Notes: a model not told the origin generated them from the sequence alone. A stretch of 64,000 nt of DNA from an uncultured Mordavella sp. (GCA_902406105.1 CABPCP010000002.1:1-64000), one strand, 5' to 3'. Numbered from the stretch's first letter, positions 25,346 through 35,361 are shown. Made by a program: numbers and translations.

Positions 25346-26563
25346 TTATTTCACCTGAGTCCTCCGGTATACTACGTACAGAAACGGGAAGATGGCTGCC
25401 GCCAGGATCAGATACATAGGGATGAGCACATCTACCTGCCGCAGTACCTTGCCGCCAATCTCATATAACTCAAAGTCCCGCAGGTTGGCGCAGATCTGCA
25501 GGAGCTGGTCCGGGAACAGACGCAGCGGCTTTGAGAACATATCTACCCGGCCAAGGAACGGGGTTACGCAGGTCAGGGCAAATGGGATGGTAATGGCAAA
25601 AACGGTGGAATGGGTCCCGGCCGATGCCAGCATAGACAGGATCAGAATGAACAATGCCCCAATATAGCCTCCCGCGGCGCTTAGCAGATAATCCTGGAAG
25701 TAGGTAATATTATAGATACTATACCAGTTCCAGATCTGGACCGGGCAGTCACCCCCGCCCGCTCCCAGGGCCGCCAGCACCACTCCCGCGAAAAGCAGGA
25801 TCACGCCCCAGTAGATCACTGTGATGATCAAAAGTCCCGCTCCCATTTTCGCCAGGATAGCCCTCCCTCTTCCCGTTCTGGAGGAGAAGAAGATGGCATC
25901 CGCTTTCCAGGCAAATTCATCCGAGAAGATACCGGATACCAGAAATCCCAGGATCAATACCAGGATCATCGTAAGCGTGATAAAATACGCGGAATCCATC
26001 AAAGCCATCCAGCCATCGGCATACTCATAGTGTACCGGCGTCTTAAATTCTTCATACTTCTGCAGGAGATAGTCTTTCTCATTCTCGGTAAAGTCCACCT
26101 GGCCGCTGTCCAGATAATCCTTCAGCGACTGGATCCGCTGCTCGTAGAGCCCCGCCGCCTCATCTTCCGACAGGGCGTCCGCCGTATAATAGTCATATTG
26201 TTTGATCCCGCTGAAAGACATACTCAGCATCTCCCGGATATCCTCGAACCCCTGCTTCTTGGAATAAGCTTTGTTCTGTTCCGTGATATCCTCCGACAGC
26301 GCTTCATCGGAAGCATTGATCGCGGCGTTCTCCCGAACCGCTTCCCGGATCACCTCTTCCGTCACATCTCCTGCCCACTGATTCTTCATTTCTCTCAAAT
26401 TCCGGGCAGCCGATATTCCGGTCACCGTATTTCCATCCTGATCCGTGTAGTCCACATAGCGGATCGTAAGGACGCAGGCGATCACAAACACTGCCGCCAG
26501 GATCAGAAGAGCCGCTTTATTCAGGGGTTTCGTCAGTACCTTTTTCACTTCAAATAACAGCAT
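25346..26563 (-). CDS. ABC-2 type permease
   Basis: 405 residues. TM1 at about 16-36 (KAALLILAAVFVIACVLTI), a long extracytoplasmic loop of about 150 residues (NLREMKNQWAGDV to YADGWMALMD), then five helices (MILVLILGFLVSGIF, GAGLLIITVIYWGVILLF, LFILILSMLASAG, YLILAAAIFPFLYVVY). This is the layout of NatB/ABC-2 exporters. It pairs with the ATPase whose end it overlaps by 14 nt. The ATG at 26563 (MLLFEVKKVLTKPL) is used; longer in-frame starts lie inside the ATPase. Substrate unknown. Confidence 0.8.
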   Translation of the reverse strand: MLLFEVKKVLTKPLNKAALLILAAVFVIACVLTIRYVDYTDQDGNTVTGISAARNLREMKNQWAGDVTEEVIREAVRENAAINASDEALSEDITEQNKAYSKKQGFEDIREMLSMSFSGIKQYDYYTADALSEDEAAGLYEQRIQSLKDYLDSGQVDFTENEKDYLLQKYEEFKTPVHYEYADGWMALMDSAYFITLTMILVLILGFLVSGIFSDEFAWKADAIFFSSRTGRGRAILAKMGAGLLIITVIYWGVILLFAGVVLAALGAGGGDCPVQIWNWYSIYNITYFQDYLLSAAGGYIGALFILILSMLASAGTHSTVFAITIPFALTCVTPFLGRVDMFSKPLRLFPDQLLQICANLRDFELYEIGGKVLRQVDVLIPMYLILAAAIFPFLYVVYRRTQVK

Positions 26564-27437
26564 CGCTTTCACCCGCCTTTTCTCCAAAATAGTAAAGGAA
26601 CACATCCTCCAGGGCCGCCTCTTCCGGAACCGCATCCGGAAGCGGACGCTCTTTGGAAATGATCCGCAGTTCCGCTCCATGAGGTTCCGATTTCATATTA
26701 GAAACCTTGTATTTCTTCAGCAGAGCCGGAACCATCGGCTTTTCCGCAAAGCATTTCCAGACGGTTTCTTCCATAGAGTCGATCAGCTCTTCCGCCGTCC
26801 CCTTCAACATCAGACTTCCTTCCTTCATCAGCCAGATTTCATTGGCAATATATTCCACATCCGACACAATATGGGTGGATAACAGGACCAGCCGGTCCTC
26901 AGATAATTCGCTGATCAGATTACGGAACCGGATCCTTTCATTGGGATCCAGTCCGGCTGTAGGCTCATCCAGCACCAGGATCCTGGGATCATTCAGCATA
27001 GCTTGAGCAATTCCGGCCCTCCGCTTCATTCCCCCGGACAGCTTCTTCATCTTCCGGCCAGCCACTTTCGAAAGTCCTACCTTTCCCAGCAGTTCCTTTA
27101 CTCTTTTCTTCGCCACCGCCAGCCGGATTCCTTTCAGGGCCGCAATGTAAAGCAGATAGTCCTTCACGGTAAACTCTGGATAGAACCCAAATTCCTGAGG
27201 CAGATACCCCAGCAGCTTCCGGTAATCCGCTCCCATTTTAAAAATATCTTTTCCATCGCAGGTGATGCTGCCTTCCGTTGGCTGCAGCAGGGTACACAGC
27301 ATCCGCATAAGCGTTGTCTTTCCGGCGCCGTTCAGACCCAGAAGACCATAGACGCCTCCCGTCATGGTCAGATCCATATGGTCTACCGCCGTAACATCAC
27401 CAAATTTTTTTGTAAGATCAGTCGTCTTTATTTCCAC
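26550..27437 (-). CDS. ABC-2 type transporter ATPase
   Basis: 295 residues. Walker A LLGLNGAGKTTLMRML, signature LSGGMKRRAGIAQAML, Walker B ILVLDEPTAGLD and switch His in LLSTHIVSDVEYIA. The C-terminal extension after about residue 215 (MKEGSLMLKGTAEELIDS) is typical of CcmA/NatA-like exporters. It overlaps the upstream membrane gene by 20 nt and the downstream permease by 14 nt, so all are cotranslated. Probably energises export of an unknown lipid, peptide or antibiotic. Confidence 0.9.
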   Translation of the reverse strand: MEIKTTDLTKKFGDVTAVDHMDLTMTGGVYGLLGLNGAGKTTLMRMLCTLLQPTEGSITCDGKDIFKMGADYRKLLGYLPQEFGFYPEFTVKDYLLYIAALKGIRLAVAKKRVKELLGKVGLSKVAGRKMKKLSGGMKRRAGIAQAMLNDPRILVLDEPTAGLDPNERIRFRNLISELSEDRLVLLSTHIVSDVEYIANEIWLMKEGSLMLKGTAEELIDSMEETVWKCFAEKPMVPALLKKYKVSNMKSEPHGAELRIISKERPLPDAVPEEAALEDVFLYYFGEKAGESDAVI

Positions 27438-28182
27438 TTCGATCTACCTCCCAGATTCGATTGCACCGGCATAGGAGCCGGCAGACAGTAACTGCCAAGA
27501 ACACCACCGCGATTCCAAACAGGATCACCCAGACCGGAATCGTGACCGCCCCGTAGAGCCTTTCGTCCAGCAGCACAAACCACCAGATCAAGCTCCATAC
27601 CATACAAAGGCCAGCCGCCGCCGCTTCCGGAAGCCTCCTGCTTCCGCATAAAATCCCGAAACAGATACAGGCTGTGACCACCATAGGAAACAGAAACTGG
27701 ATCAAAAGCGTAGACAGCGATATCCTCAGCGATACCGATGCTCCGGCGCAAAACACCGTGATCATCAAAATATCCGTGATTCCAAACAATAAGATCCGAG
27801 CCGCGTAGACCTGACGCAGAGAGTAATAGGAGGCCGCCTCGATCTCCAGGCACTGACAGCTCTGATTCTTCCAAAACTCCGGTATAATAAGGATCACAAA
27901 GAGAGTTCCCGCCACTCCCATACTCCGATAAGCATAGATCTGATCATCCGCGATCGGCAGAAACGCCCACAGCGCGATCAAGACCAAAAGCTGCAGCAGC
28001 CACCACCTTTTTCTGACCAGCTTTAGCTGCAGATACAAAAAAGAATGATATGCCAGCATCCGATCTGCTTCCGCGGCCAGGAAACTCTCCCGGGATGCCT
28101 GGATCGTTTTTAGGATCTGCTCTTCTTTTGGTTCCATCTTCCTTTCTTCTTTATAGCTTTGTATCCGTTCTTCCAGATTCAT
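27418..28182 (-). CDS. Membrane protein of the ECF sigma/ABC operon
   Basis: 254 residues: a charged cytosolic N-terminus of about 60 residues (EERIQSYKEERKMEPKEEQ) followed by six hydrophobic segments from WWLLQLLVLIALWAF to VWVILFGIAVVFLAVTVC. I do not recognise the family. Its place straight after an ECF sigma gene is that of an anti-sigma factor and the N-terminal helix could bind sigma, but no zinc-finger motif is seen; it may instead be a transporter subunit. GGAGGAGG precedes the start. Confidence 0.65.
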   Translation of the reverse strand: MNLEERIQSYKEERKMEPKEEQILKTIQASRESFLAAEADRMLAYHSFLYLQLKLVRKRWWLLQLLVLIALWAFLPIADDQIYAYRSMGVAGTLFVILIIPEFWKNQSCQCLEIEAASYYSLRQVYAARILLFGITDILMITVFCAGASVSLRISLSTLLIQFLFPMVVTACICFGILCGSRRLPEAAAAGLCMVWSLIWWFVLLDERLYGAVTIPVWVILFGIAVVFLAVTVCRLLCRCNRIWEVDRSGNKDD

Positions 28183-28714
28183 GGCCTTCCTCCTCCTTTC
28201 CGATCAACTCCCGCAGCTTAAGTTTCGCCTGTCCCAGACGGTATTTAACCAGTGGAATCCCAAGATCCAGCTCTGCCGCTATTTCCCGGATCTTTTTCTC
28301 CTGAAAATAATAGCGGTCAATCACTTCCTGAAGTTCCTGGGGCAGGTTAGCGATCGCCCATTCCAGCAGCACCTTATCTACAATCCCAGATTCCTGGACA
28401 GCCTCCGGATCTGGTTCTCCCAGAAGCAATTCTTCTCCCGCCAGGATTTCTTTTGTCTTTTGATACCAATTCTTGCAAAGATTTCCAGCGATGGTGTACA
28501 AATAGTTTTTCGTTTTTCCTCTGTGACGATACTCCGATAATCTTGCGAAGAAACGGACAAATGTCTCCTGGGCCAGGTCTAAAGCATACTCTTCATCCCG
28601 GCAGTGATAAGAGCAATATTTCAAGATGTCGCCATAATATTTATGAACAAATCTATCAAAGGCCTCATCGTCACCCTGCTTCATTTTCCTGATCAAAAGA
28701 AAATCCGCGTCCAC
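28151..28714 (-). CDS. ECF-type RNA polymerase sigma factor
   Basis: 187 residues. Region 2 at about 8-80 (GDDEAFDRFVHKYYGDILKY, DLAQETFVRFF) binds -10 DNA and core polymerase. Region 4 at about 120-175 (LPQELQEVIDRYYFQEKKI, IAAELDLGIPLVKYRLGQAK) binds the -35 element. It probably directs transcription of its own operon in response to an envelope signal sensed by the next gene product. The GTG at 28714 has AGGAGG five nt upstream; a TTG at 28744 would swallow that SD. First gene of four. Confidence 0.88.
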   Translation of the reverse strand: MDADFLLIRKMKQGDDEAFDRFVHKYYGDILKYCSYHCRDEEYALDLAQETFVRFFARLSEYRHRGKTKNYLYTIAGNLCKNWYQKTKEILAGEELLLGEPDPEAVQESGIVDKVLLEWAIANLPQELQEVIDRYYFQEKKIREIAAELDLGIPLVKYRLGQAKLKLRELIGKEEEGHESGRTDTKL

Positions 28715-28833
28715 AAGATCCTCCTTTCTCGTCTGAAAGTTCAAAACGTTTTGTGCTTTCTATCTGGTATAACCATCTGACTCCCAAAAAAGATAGTATG
28801 GTTAGAAAAAATTTTATTTCCCCCTGATTTTTC

Positions 28834-28882
28834 ACAAAAAGAATGCCCTTTCCGTGGTTTTTGGCCTCCACTTCCAGGGCAC
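28834..28882 (-). terminator. Terminator after the 1467-residue gene
   Basis: Minus strand TGCCCT pairs with AGGGCA, with an inner GTGG/CCAC stem, followed by TTCTTTTTG. It lies 22 nt past the stop at 28904. Confidence 0.65.
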
Positions 28883-28903
28883 TCTCTTCTTCTAAAAATG
28901 TTT

Positions 28904-31900
28904 CTATGCGATCCCCTTGCTCTCGTCAGACTGTTTTTCTCTTTGCTGCTCTAACCGTTCCTTTTCAATCACATTCATCACCAGCATTTGGAGCCGGTTT
29001 TCCAGGTTGGCGAAGCTGACGTCCGGATCATAGTCCAGCGGCAGGATCTGGGCATCGGGATAGTATTCCTTCAGCTTCTTAACGATCCCCCGGCCTACCA
29101 CATGGTTTGGCAGACAGCCGAAGGGCTGCAGGATAACGAACGCCCGGCAGCCATGAGCGGCATGATGGAGGATCTCCCCCGGGATCAGCACTCCCTCTCC
29201 CGCGTCAAAAGTATGGGGAATCACCGGATCGCTTCTCTTGACCAGTTCCGGCAGACGGCAGGCCCGCTCATACAGCGGATGCCCTTTTGCGATGCGGTCT
29301 GTCAGATCATGGGCGATATCAAAAACTTTATTTGCCAGCCTATTCCAGAGTTTCTCCCGCAAAGGCCTATGTATATGGTATTCTTTCACCTGACTGTCTT
29401 TGTTAAAGTAAATCTTGCGGATCACGTCCGTCATGCGGGCCTCGATCACTTCAAATCCATTTTTCTCCAGATAGACCTCAATATCATGGTTCGCTCCCGG
29501 ATGGAAGTTCAACAGATATTCTCCTACGATCAGTACCTGCGGTTTGGGTCTGCCGCGGTCATACGCAACCGCTTTCATCACCTCTATCGCCTGGCGGAAG
29601 CCTTTCCGCGCTCCACGGACTCCCCCTTTTTCCATCCCATCGATCAGAAGATCCATGGCCTTCTCAAAAGCGGCATCCGCGCTTCCTTCTTCCTTTTCAT
29701 AGGGCCGGATTTTCCGCAGCAGTTCTTCCAGCACATCGATCATGGGCAGGCCGACGGCGATCCGAATGGAAGCCGCCAGATTCATCCGGTAGCCTGGATG
29801 GAGATTGTGGCTGTCTTTATCATCGTTAGTCAGCACGGGGACCTGGGCATATCCCGCATCATCCAGCGCTTTCCTGAGCAGAGCCCCGTAATGGGTCAGC
29901 CGGCAGTCGCCCACGTATTTGGCCATAGCCACCGCCACATGGTCAAGGTCATACCTGCCGCTCCTCAACGCGGCCAATGCTTCTCCGATCACTACCTGAG
30001 CCGGAAAGCAGATATCGTTGTGGACATACTGTTTCCCCAAGCGGATAGCCTCTTCCCTGCCGATCTCCAAGGGCTCCGTCCGAAGCCCCTGCCCCTTCAT
30101 GGCCGCCGACATCAGACGGCTGAAAGCGTGGGATGTATTGGGGACCAGGACTACCCGTTCCGCCTTATCTTTTGTAGTAAATTTCACCGGATAAGGGTCT
30201 TCCAGATCTTTCACTTTTTTTGCGGTTCCCTGGCTGCGCCGCATATTCAAAGTCTCCACAAAAGAGCGCACCCGGATCCTGAGCGGCCCCTGGATGTCGC
30301 TTTCATCCAGCTTGACCACCAGAGGCGTTTTCCCTGAGATTTCATTCATCAGCCTTATGATCTCATCGGAGAGATAGGCATCGTGACCACAGCCAAAGCT
30401 TACGATCTGGACATATTCCAGCCTTGGATCCTGGGCTGCCAGGATTGCGGAAGACAGCATCCGGGCGTGGTAATTATTTACAATGTCCAGCCTGCTCCTT
30501 TTCAATTCCACTTCACTGAGTTTTGGCAGTGAATCTGCCGTCAGCACGGGAATCCCAAGGTCTGTAAAGAAGGAAGGCAGATCGTGGTTCACCAGGGAAT
30601 CCGTCTGATAGGGCCTGGCCGCCAGCACCACCGCGTATTTCCCTTCTCGCTCCGCCTCTTCCAAAACCTTGGCCCCCGCTTCTTCCATCTGCCTGCGGAA
30701 GCTTGCCATAGCCGCTTCTGCCGCTCGGACTGCCCTCTTCGTCTCCTCTCTCGGTACCTGGAATCTTTCTTCCATATAAGAGATCAACTGATCCTTGCGG
30801 TCTTCCTTGGTATTCCAGAAGAACAAAGGCGTCTCCAAAGGGATTCCCCACTCTGTCTTGGGATTGTCTGAATTGCGGATGACCAGCGGATATCCCTTGA
30901 CCACCGCGCACATAGACTCGCTGGTCTTTTCCTGATTTTCCGGCGCCACCGTACTGATGGAGGGGAAAAAGATTAGGTCTGCTTTCTGTTTCACCAGATT
31001 CCGCATATGTCCGTGGACTAATTTAGCCGGAAAACATACAGTATCCGAAGTCACAGACCGCAGACCGCTCTCGTACATTTTCCGAGTGCTGGGTTTTGAC
31101 AAACATACCCCGAAGCCCAACACTTTGAAAAATGTAGTCCAAAAGGGCATACTATCCCAGAAGAACAGCACTCTTGGAATTCCGATGGTCGTATTTCTCT
31201 CAGTCCTCGGTTCTGGATATGGGTAATCCTGGAACAGAAGTTTCCGGCGAAGCCCAAACAGATCCGGCGTCTTCTCCTTTTCCTGCTGCTTGTCCCTCAA
31301 CCGGGACTGGACCGTCTCATCTTTGGGATCTCCCACGATCTCTCCCTTCTCACACCGGTTATTCGTCACCCAGGAATTCCCGTTTGAGAACCGGATAATG
31401 CTGCGTCTGCAGTGATTCCCGCAGAAGGGGCAGGGTTCATCCGCCTGCTGGGTATACGTGAATGCCTCCAGGTTCTCTAATCCAATGAACGTCCTCTGCC
31501 CATCCTGCATCCGTTCTTTGGTCAGGAGCGCCGCGCCTATGGCTCCCATAACGCCGGGATACGGCGCCCGGATCACCTTTCTTCCCGTATACTGCTCCAG
31601 CGCTCTTAATACCGCGTCATTCTGGAAAGTCCCTCCCTGGACTACGATCTTATCTCCCAGGCTGTCCAGATTGGAAGTCCGGATGACTTTGGTAAACACA
31701 TTTTCAATGATCGATCGGCATAGGCCCGCCATAATATCTCCCGGCAGCTTTCCGTTTCTCTGCTCCGTCACAATACTGCTGTTCATAAAAACCGTGCAGC
31801 GGCTGCCTAAGACGGCCGGATCCTCTGATTTGAAAGCCGCCTGCGCGATCTTCTCCACCGGGATGTGCAATGTAGAGGCGAAATTCTCCAAGAACGATCC

Positions 31901-33307
31901 GCAGCCGGAAGAGCAGGCCTCATTGACCACAATATTGGTGATTATCCCGTCTTTCAGCCAGACCGCTTTCATGTCCTGGCCGCCAATATCCAGAAGAAAG
32001 GTAGCTCCCGGATAATATTTCAGCGCCGCCTTTGCGTGGGCTACCGTCTCTACCACATGGCACTCCGCGGAAAATGCCCTGGCAAAAAGCTGTTCGCCGT
32101 ATCCGGTGGTACCCGCCCCCAGGATCTCCAGATCAGCTTCCGCGCCGCGGTACTTATCCCGCATAGCAAGAAGGGCTCTCTTGGCTACGGCAAGAGGATC
32201 CCCCTCATTAGGCGCGTAAAAGGTGTCCAAAAGCTGTTCTGTTTCATCCATCAATACGAATTTTGTAGTTGTGCTCCCGGAATCAATACCAAGATAGGCC
32301 CGTACCGTCTCTCCCGCCTTGGGCTGATATGGTTTCCAATCCGGCAGGGCGTGCCGCTTCTCAAACTCTTCCCGCTCTTCTCCTGATCGGAAGAATGGCG
32401 TTCCCTGCTTTCCGCTTTTTTCCTCCTCTTTGATCCAATCCAGATCCTCCGCCAGCCGTTCCGGCTTTCGCGGCCGCTCCTGCCGCCCCTTTAATTTCTT
32501 TAGCGATAGAGCGGCCCCCCAAGCCATCATAAGTTCCGGGCGTTCCGGGATCAAGATCTCCTTTTTTGTCAGCCCCAGGCGGCTGGCGAACACTTGGATC
32601 AAGACCGGATTAAAGGTCAGCGGGCCTCCCTCAAAGACTACCGGGCTTTTGATATCCAGCCCCTGGGCCAGTCCTCCGATGGTCTGTTTCGCAATGGCAT
32701 GAAAGGCGGACAGGGCCAGATTTTCTTTAGATACTCCCTGATTCAGGAGCGGCTGTATATCTGTCTTAGCGTATACGCCGCAGCGCCCTGACACATCATA
32801 GACGGTATCCCCCTTCCCCGCCATTTCGTTAAACTGCTCGATCGGTACATTTAAGATCGAAGCAATCTCGTCGATAAACGCTCCTGTTCCCCCCGCGCAG
32901 CTTCCATTCATCCGCATGTCCGATGCCTCAAGCTGATGGGTCGTCTCATTTTCCCGAAAGAAAATAATCTTCGCGTCCTGGCCGCCAAGCTCGATCGCCG
33001 TTCCTACGTTCTCATATCTTGTCTGGAGGGCGATGGAGTTGGCCACAACCTCCTGTATATAAGAGACCTTCAGCTCATCCGCCAGATTCTTCGCTCCAGA
33101 TCCTGTCAGAGCAAGATAAATCCTGCTGTCCGGGAAACGCTCTCCCAATTTTCTAAGCGCGTCAGAGACGCTTTTGATCTGGTCCGCGTGATGGCGTCTG
33201 TACTCGGAATATAAAATCTTTTGTGTCCCCGAATCCATAGCAGCGATCTTGGTGGTAGTACTCCCCACATCGATCCCCACATCCAGGATACTTTTCTCTC
33301 GTCTCAT
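28904..33307 (-). CDS. Giant acyl-CoA dehydratase activase-related protein
   Basis: 1467 residues. Two tandem BadF/HgdC-type activase domains: about 8-270 (GIDVGSTTTKIAAMD; cysteines in NGSCAGGTGAF and SGRCGVYAKTD) and about 335-600 (LGIDSGSTTTKFVLMD; NEACSSGCGSF and GSRCTVFMN). A CPFCGNHC knuckle near 640 is followed by a DUF2229 region (about 690-900) and an HgdB-like part. This large architecture recurs in Clostridia and is thought to couple ATP hydrolysis to low-potential electron transfer; its substrate is unknown. Monocistronic, with its own terminator. Confidence 0.88.
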   Translation of the reverse strand: MRREKSILDVGIDVGSTTTKIAAMDSGTQKILYSEYRRHHADQIKSVSDALRKLGERFPDSRIYLALTGSGAKNLADELKVSYIQEVVANSIALQTRYENVGTAIELGGQDAKIIFFRENETTHQLEASDMRMNGSCAGGTGAFIDEIASILNVPIEQFNEMAGKGDTVYDVSGRCGVYAKTDIQPLLNQGVSKENLALSAFHAIAKQTIGGLAQGLDIKSPVVFEGGPLTFNPVLIQVFASRLGLTKKEILIPERPELMMAWGAALSLKKLKGRQERPRKPERLAEDLDWIKEEEKSGKQGTPFFRSGEEREEFEKRHALPDWKPYQPKAGETVRAYLGIDSGSTTTKFVLMDETEQLLDTFYAPNEGDPLAVAKRALLAMRDKYRGAEADLEILGAGTTGYGEQLFARAFSAECHVVETVAHAKAALKYYPGATFLLDIGGQDMKAVWLKDGIITNIVVNEACSSGCGSFLENFASTLHIPVEKIAQAAFKSEDPAVLGSRCTVFMNSSIVTEQRNGKLPGDIMAGLCRSIIENVFTKVIRTSNLDSLGDKIVVQGGTFQNDAVLRALEQYTGRKVIRAPYPGVMGAIGAALLTKERMQDGQRTFIGLENLEAFTYTQQADEPCPFCGNHCRRSIIRFSNGNSWVTNNRCEKGEIVGDPKDETVQSRLRDKQQEKEKTPDLFGLRRKLLFQDYPYPEPRTERNTTIGIPRVLFFWDSMPFWTTFFKVLGFGVCLSKPSTRKMYESGLRSVTSDTVCFPAKLVHGHMRNLVKQKADLIFFPSISTVAPENQEKTSESMCAVVKGYPLVIRNSDNPKTEWGIPLETPLFFWNTKEDRKDQLISYMEERFQVPREETKRAVRAAEAAMASFRRQMEEAGAKVLEEAEREGKYAVVLAARPYQTDSLVNHDLPSFFTDLGIPVLTADSLPKLSEVELKRSRLDIVNNYHARMLSSAILAAQDPRLEYVQIVSFGCGHDAYLSDEIIRLMNEISGKTPLVVKLDESDIQGPLRIRVRSFVETLNMRRSQGTAKKVKDLEDPYPVKFTTKDKAERVVLVPNTSHAFSRLMSAAMKGQGLRTEPLEIGREEAIRLGKQYVHNDICFPAQVVIGEALAALRSGRYDLDHVAVAMAKYVGDCRLTHYGALLRKALDDAGYAQVPVLTNDDKDSHNLHPGYRMNLAASIRIAVGLPMIDVLEELLRKIRPYEKEEGSADAAFEKAMDLLIDGMEKGGVRGARKGFRQAIEVMKAVAYDRGRPKPQVLIVGEYLLNFHPGANHDIEVYLEKNGFEVIEARMTDVIRKIYFNKDSQVKEYHIHRPLREKLWNRLANKVFDIAHDLTDRIAKGHPLYERACRLPELVKRSDPVIPHTFDAGEGVLIPGEILHHAAHGCRAFVILQPFGCLPNHVVGRGIVKKLKEYYPDAQILPLDYDPDVSFANLENRLQMLVMNVIEKERLEQQREKQSDESKGIA

Positions 33308-33404
33308 CGTTTTCTATTCCTCGCTCTCTTTTGCAGCTTTCTGTTAAACAAATCTAACCGGCTTCTATTATAGCACTATCTTTCCGTTCTCTCTAATGAT
33401 TTCT

Positions 33405-34283
33405 TTAAAATTTTACTTCTTGCTTTTGCCAGTTGATCTGCTCCAGCATCCGGTAGAATTTCCGGTACCGCTCCCGTTCTTCCTGTCTGCACACGCAGTA
33501 GTAGGTGGTCTCCGCCGATGGATCCCGGATAGGGATCAGCTTCTTCCCCTCCATATTCCCGCTCCTTCCAGCCATGATATCTGAGGCGAACGATGGGAAG
33601 GCGCCTGTTCCCGCCACTTCTCCAAAAGCGTCATACTCATTCATCAGGAGGAAATGAGCGTTTGGCAGTTTCTCCCGGCACATTTCATACCAGAATCCGA
33701 TCTCTGTGTACAGAAGCAGGTTCTGCCCGTCAATGTCTTTTAAGGTAACTTCCTCCCGTTCTGCCAGCGGATGGGTATATGGCACAACAAGAGACAGGGT
33801 TTCCTTCCGGTAGGGAAAGGCGTACACTCCTTCTTCTTTTGGCTCTTCATGGAGGACCGCCATCTGATACCTGCCTTTATCGAGGCCGTCCAGCAATTCC
33901 TCATCCCAGTTCCGGATCTCTGATGCAATGGTCATCCCTGTGTAGCAGCGGGAGAGCACCGGAACCAGATCCGCGATGGGGACCGGCGCGCAGGAGCCCA
34001 GAGTGATCGTTCTCCTGCTCCGGTCCAGAAGTCTGACCCGTTCCACCATATCCCGCTCTTGTTCCAGGATCTTCTGCGCGTACTGAGCCGTCAGCCTTCC
34101 ATTTTCATTTAGCGCGATCCGGTTCTTAGTCCTTTCAAATAACGGAACCCCTATCACTTCTTCCAGCTTCCGCATAGAGCGGGTCAGGGCGGGCTGCGAT
34201 AAATGCAGCTGTTCCGATGCGGCAGACAAAGTGCCGTACTCTTCAAAAGCGACCAATTGTTCCAAAAGATAGATTTCAATCAT
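33405..34283 (-). CDS. LysR family regulator
   Basis: 292 residues. N-terminal winged helix YGTLSAASEQLHLSQPALTRSMRKLEE (helix-turn-helix, given in part) and linker helix, then a periplasmic-binding-like effector domain from about residue 90 (TITLGSCAPVPIADLVP). It is divergent from the aldo/keto reductase gene at 34453, the usual arrangement for a LysR protein controlling its neighbour from a shared 170-bp region. Effector unknown. Confidence 0.9.
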   Translation of the reverse strand: MIEIYLLEQLVAFEEYGTLSAASEQLHLSQPALTRSMRKLEEVIGVPLFERTKNRIALNENGRLTAQYAQKILEQERDMVERVRLLDRSRRTITLGSCAPVPIADLVPVLSRCYTGMTIASEIRNWDEELLDGLDKGRYQMAVLHEEPKEEGVYAFPYRKETLSLVVPYTHPLAEREEVTLKDIDGQNLLLYTEIGFWYEMCREKLPNAHFLLMNEYDAFGEVAGTGAFPSFASDIMAGRSGNMEGKKLIPIRDPSAETTYYCVCRQEERERYRKFYRMLEQINWQKQEVKF

Positions 34284-34378
34284 AACTTACTCCTTTAATC
34301 TTTCGATTTATTTAATCTAAAACCATCGTTCAAACCCATCAGTATTACTTTTGATTATAGCACATTTCTAAATCCATA

Positions 34379-34408
34379 TTGTACTTTTTTCTTTCCTCCA
34401 ACTATAAT
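34379..34408 (+). promoter_or_regulatory. TTGTAC-N18-TATAAT promoter of the aldo/keto reductase
   Basis: TTGTAC (34379-34384), 18 bp, TATAAT (34403-34408), 44 bp before the start codon. The same unusual -35 and 18-bp spacing recur at 37223, 40136 and 44543. Confidence 0.7.
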
Positions 34409-34452
34409 CGAATCAAGATCAAGAAAGAAAATATTTTAAGGAGGTTTTTATC

Positions 34453-35304
34453 ATGGAATATGCAACTTTAAATAATGGAATCCAGATGCCGTTGGAAGGT
34501 TTTGGTGTATTTCAGGTGCCCGATCCGGCCCAGTGTGAAAACGCCGTCCTGGATGCCATAAGCAGCGGTTATCGTCTGATCGACACCGCCGCCGCCTATA
34601 TGAATGAGGAGGCGGTTGGCGCAGCCATCAAAAAATGCGGCGTACCAAGGGAAGAACTTTTTATCACCACCAAGCTCTGGGTACAGGATGCAAGTTATGA
34701 AGCAGCGAAAAAAGCGGTACAGACTTCTCTTGACAAACTGGGCCTTGATTATATCGATCTGTATCTGATTCACCAGCCAATGGGCGACTACATCGGCGCT
34801 TACCGCGCAATGGAAGAACTCTATAAAGAAGGAAAGTTACGCGCCATCGGTGTATGCAATTTCTATCCTAACCGCTTGGCTAATCTCTGCGAGACCGTAG
34901 ACGTGATCCCGGCCGTTAATCAGGTGGAGCTGCATCCATTCTTCCAGCAGGAAAACGCTCTGGCCCTTATGAGGGAATATGGTATTGTTCCGGAAGCCTG
35001 GGGACCATTCGCAGAAGGGAATCACGGAATCTTCACCCATCCGGTTCTGTCCAAGATCGGGGAAAAATACGGAAAGAGCGCCGCGCAGGCAGCGCTGCGC
35101 TGGAATATCCAAAGAGGCGTCGTTGTAATTCCTAAATCTGTCCACAAAGACCGGATGGAGCAGAATTTTGACGTATGGGATTTCACCTTGTCCGAAGACG
35201 ATATGGCTGAAATCGCCAAGTTAGACTTAGGGCACAGCGAGATCGTGGACCACTCTGATCCAGGCTTCGTAAAAATGCTGCACCAGATGAAGATCCACGA
35301 CTAA
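34453..35304 (+). CDS. Aldo/keto reductase (AKR5-like)
   Basis: 283-residue NADPH-dependent reductase of the 2,5-diketogluconate/aldehyde reductase group, a TIM barrel. The catalytic tetrad is visible: Asp and Tyr in IDTAAAYMNEEAVG, Lys in ITTKLWVQD, His in YLIHQP. The cofactor-binding end is VVVIPKSVHKDRMEQNFDVWDF. AAGGAGG precedes the ATG. It is controlled from the region shared with the LysR gene and ends at a bidirectional terminator. Physiological substrate not deducible. Confidence 0.92.
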   Translation: MEYATLNNGIQMPLEGFGVFQVPDPAQCENAVLDAISSGYRLIDTAAAYMNEEAVGAAIKKCGVPREELFITTKLWVQDASYEAAKKAVQTSLDKLGLDYIDLYLIHQPMGDYIGAYRAMEELYKEGKLRAIGVCNFYPNRLANLCETVDVIPAVNQVELHPFFQQENALALMREYGIVPEAWGPFAEGNHGIFTHPVLSKIGEKYGKSAAQAALRWNIQRGVVVIPKSVHKDRMEQNFDVWDFTLSEDDMAEIAKLDLGHSEIVDHSDPGFVKMLHQMKIHD

Positions 35305-35327
35305 TTCCGCAAGGATAATATAAAATC

Positions 35328-35361
35328 AGGCACAAGGGGAACCGCCCCTTGTGCCTAATTT
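35328..35361. terminator. Bidirectional terminator between convergent reductases
   Basis: AGGCACAAGGGG pairs perfectly with CCCCTTGTGCCT (12 bp, 5-nt loop). T-rich tails follow on both strands (AATTTTTATTTT and GATTTTATA). It lies between two convergent genes. Confidence 0.88.
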
